Part shown: positions 5,370 to 6,594 of the stretch, piece after piece | Position numbering within the stretch: the first letter of the stretch is position 1 | Layout of the letters: every line of letters starts with the position of its first letter | Assembly: GCA_046712825.1 (NCBI GenBank) | Contig: JBKKCR010000192.1 | Span: 1 to 6,594 of the forward strand | From: DATFGK01 sp046712825 | GTDB lineage: Bacteria > Actinomycetota > AC-67 | Direction of reading: 5' to 3' | DNA: 6,594 nt | Program-made: the position numbers and the translations under genes | Notes under the pieces: generated by a model | What the model was told of the DNA's origin: nothing | Database searches by the model: none | The model's input: only the letters and a program-made list of their open reading frames with translations

Positions 5370-6155
5370 ACGGCGGCCGATCGCCCAGAGCACGGGGAAG
5401 TAGATGAGCTTGAGGCCCGGCGTTTCCTCGTCCCGCTGGATCGCCGCCTCCCACCGGACGAAGTCGGCCTCCGTCGCGAAGCCCCGTTCGATCAGCGTCT
5501 CACGAGCGGCCCACGCAGGACCGCGCATCCCGGGAGAGCGTTCGAGGGAGTCGAAGACGCCGCGCCTCTCGACGACCTCGAGGCCGGCGGCATCCAAGAA
5601 CAGCGGGAGCTTCAGCCCGACCGAGAGGTCGTTGCCGAGCTCTTCGTGCAGCTCGAGGTATCGAGTGGTCAGCTCCTCGAACTCGGGACTCGGCGGGACG
5701 GCGCGGATCGCGGTCACGTCCACGTCCACGAGATAGACGTGGCCGCCGGGCTTCACGAGGGTGGCGAGGTGGTCGACGATCTCTTGCTCGCGCCCGCCGT
5801 TATGCGCAAGAACATGACGCATCATCACGACGTCGAAGGTCCCCGGCTCCAATCCGGTCGCCCCGGCGTCGCCGGTGACCACGCGTGCGTTGGCGATCCC
5901 TTCCCTCTCGAGGATCGCCGTTGCCGTTGCCACGGTTGCCGGCTCGCGCTCGACACCGGTGGCTTCTCCGCCGGGAGCAACCGCTTTGGCCATCTCGCAA
6001 AGCGGGAGCCCCGGCCCGCAGCCGACGTCGGCGACCCGGGCGCCGGGGACGATGCCGGCCAGGGTCCACGAATCGGCCTCGAGTTTCCGCGCGGACTCGG
6101 CCATGCGTCGATAACGTTCGATCTCCGTGTCGCTGACCTTGAGGGTGTATGCCAT
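5358..6155 (-). CDS. Class I SAM-dependent methyltransferase
   Basis: This 265-residue cytosolic protein transfers a methyl group from S-adenosylmethionine to an unknown small-molecule acceptor. A helical lead-in (YRRMAESARKLEADSW) precedes motif I VADVGCGPGL (41-50). E69 in GVEREP is the expected acidic ribose contact. GDAGA (95-99) is the adenine-side motif, FDVVMMRHVLAH (107-118) is motif II/IV-like, and LVKPGGHVYLVDVD (133-146) is the post-motif strand-turn. The C-terminal part (about 150-265) is a helical cap with YFPVLWAIGRR at the end, which resembles UbiE/MenG-type and other Methyltransf_11/25 enzymes. Start ATG 6153-6155 is chosen because TACGAT lies 8 bases upstream and the methyltransferase-like sequence begins here; the frame stays open to 6323, but that stretch runs antisense-frame through the next gene and is Arg/Ser-rich shadow sequence. 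It follows the GGCT-like gene by 19 bases on the same strand, so co-transcription is plausible, though it may also have its own promoter. Confidence 0.9.
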   Translation of the reverse strand: MAYTLKVSDTEIERYRRMAESARKLEADSWTLAGIVPGARVADVGCGPGLPLCEMAKAVAPGGEATGVEREPATVATATAILEREGIANARVVTGDAGATGLEPGTFDVVMMRHVLAHNGGREQEIVDHLATLVKPGGHVYLVDVDVTAIRAVPPSPEFEELTTRYLELHEELGNDLSVGLKLPLFLDAAGLEVVERRGVFDSLERSPGMRGPAWAARETLIERGFATEADFVRWEAAIQRDEETPGLKLIYFPVLWAIGRRSAG

Positions 6156-6163
6156 GAGCCCGG

Positions 6164-6169
6164 ATCGTA
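6164..6169 (-). promoter_or_regulatory. Putative leaderless -10 hexamer of the methyltransferase (TACGAT)
   Basis: On the minus strand TACGAT fits TAnnnT and is followed by 8 bases and the ATG at 6155. It occupies the 19-bp gap after the GGCT-like stop codon. No clear Shine-Dalgarno is present, so the methyltransferase may be transcribed from its own start as a leaderless mRNA in addition to read-through from upstream. Confidence 0.4.
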
Positions 6170-6174
6170 TGGCG

Positions 6175-6594
6175 TCAGTCCGAGAGCGCGCGCAGGCGCT
6201 CGACGTACGAGGCGGGAAGGCCGTGCGCCTCAGCGCCCCGAACGAGCGCCGCAACGTAGCGTTTCGACGGTTGCTTGAAGCCGCGCGGGATCGCCACGTA
6301 GACGATCGCCTCCACCTGGTCACCGTGGTGCGTCACGGTAACCAGGTCGCGGGTGTAGGCGCCGCCGGCGATCCCTTCGTACTCGTCCAGCGCGGTCATG
6401 TCGGCTTCGTTCGCGTCCCAGAGGACGCCCCACACCTCGTCGGCCTCGTCAGGCTCGATGTGGCCGACGCCACCTCCCCACGCCGGGGAGTCGCGGGTGA
6501 ACGTCAGCCGCCAGCCGGTAAGCCTCGCGGCGCCGAGCGGGGGGGCCCCCCCGGGGCGGGGCCGCCCCCGGGGGGGGGGGGGGGGGTGGGCGGC
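6175..6594 (-). CDS. Gamma-glutamylcyclotransferase-like protein, 5' end missing
   Basis: The readable part is about 121 codons (6175 to about 6540) and continues open to the right edge. It matches the GGCT-like fold: AARLTGWRLTFTRDS and a GGVGHIEP segment precede VWGVLWDAN, then ALDEYEG with the likely catalytic glutamate at codon 6376-6378, then AYTRDLVTV and EAIVYVA. In family members the glutamate of the LDxxEG motif is the acid/base that cyclises a gamma-glutamyl group to 5-oxoproline; the exact substrate varies. The expected N-terminal YGSNL motif is absent because the frame enters a G/C homopolymer stretch at about 6541 that does not encode sensible protein. Family members are commonly 130-160 residues, so perhaps 15-35 residues are lost. 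An internal GTG at 6435 is unlikely to be the start, since family-like sequence continues upstream. It precedes the methyltransferase by 19 bases. Confidence 0.8.
   Translation of the reverse strand, partial: AAHPPPPPRGRPRPGGAPPLGAARLTGWRLTFTRDSPAWGGGVGHIEPDEADEVWGVLWDANEADMTALDEYEGIAGGAYTRDLVTVTHHGDQVEAIVYVAIPRGFKQPSKRYVAALVRGAEAHGLPASYVERLRALSD
6541..6594. other. G/C homopolymer tract at the window edge, probable sequence artefact
   Basis: The last 54 bases are blocks of G and C with one T, ending in a run of 17 G (6570-6586) followed by TGGGCGGC. Ordinary GC-rich coding sequence stops abruptly at about 6540, in mid-gene. The pattern fits low-quality read ends or assembly error rather than biology. 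Confidence 0.7.

Noticed and set aside
6541..6590. G/C palindromes as a terminator, G-quadruplex or recombination site
   Set aside because: They lie inside a truncated coding frame at the window edge, with homopolymers typical of poor sequence; a technical cause is simpler.

Overview
This GC-rich window (about two thirds G+C by eye) carries six protein-coding genes with almost no spare DNA. The organism is most likely a high-GC actinobacterium or a relative, possibly from a metagenome assembly. The hints are the polymerase-phosphoesterase-ligase order in LigD (the mycobacterial arrangement), the CaiC-like acyl-CoA ligase, and TAnnnT hexamers eight bases before start codons that lack good Shine-Dalgarno sites, as in leaderless transcription. 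No ribosomal or marker gene is present, so this placement is an inference.

Layout. Positions 28-462 (-) encode a stand-alone cyclic-nucleotide-binding domain protein. A 121-bp divergent region separates it from ligD (584-3037, +), a complete three-domain non-homologous end-joining ligase. ligD converges on a PIG-L/LmbE-type zinc deacetylase (3034-3774, -), and both genes end on the same palindromic CTAG. A 62-bp divergent region then leads to a CaiC-like AMP-forming acyl-CoA ligase (3837-5369, +). Its end overlaps by 12 bp the end of a class I SAM methyltransferase (5358-6155, -). Nineteen bases upstream of the methyltransferase lies a gamma-glutamylcyclotransferase-like gene (6175 to the right edge, -). 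Its N-terminus is lost in a G/C homopolymer tract that looks like degraded contig-end sequence.

The genes do not form one pathway. They are two divergent pairs and one short tandem pair, with functions in signalling, DNA repair, amide hydrolysis, acyl activation, methylation and possibly gamma-glutamyl metabolism. No ku gene is in view although LigD normally works with Ku.

The most interesting signals are regulatory. The ligD and acyl-CoA ligase starts share the block CCTCACTA, containing the start of a TAnnnT hexamer eight bases before ATG. The cNMP-protein/ligD intergenic region also holds a near-perfect CRP-type palindrome (TGTGA-N6-TCACT) and a 9-bp direct repeat. The acyl-CoA ligase has arginine where the A10 catalytic lysine is expected, and an unusual A5 motif. 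I see no mobile element, CRISPR array, RNA gene or clearly novel multi-gene system.
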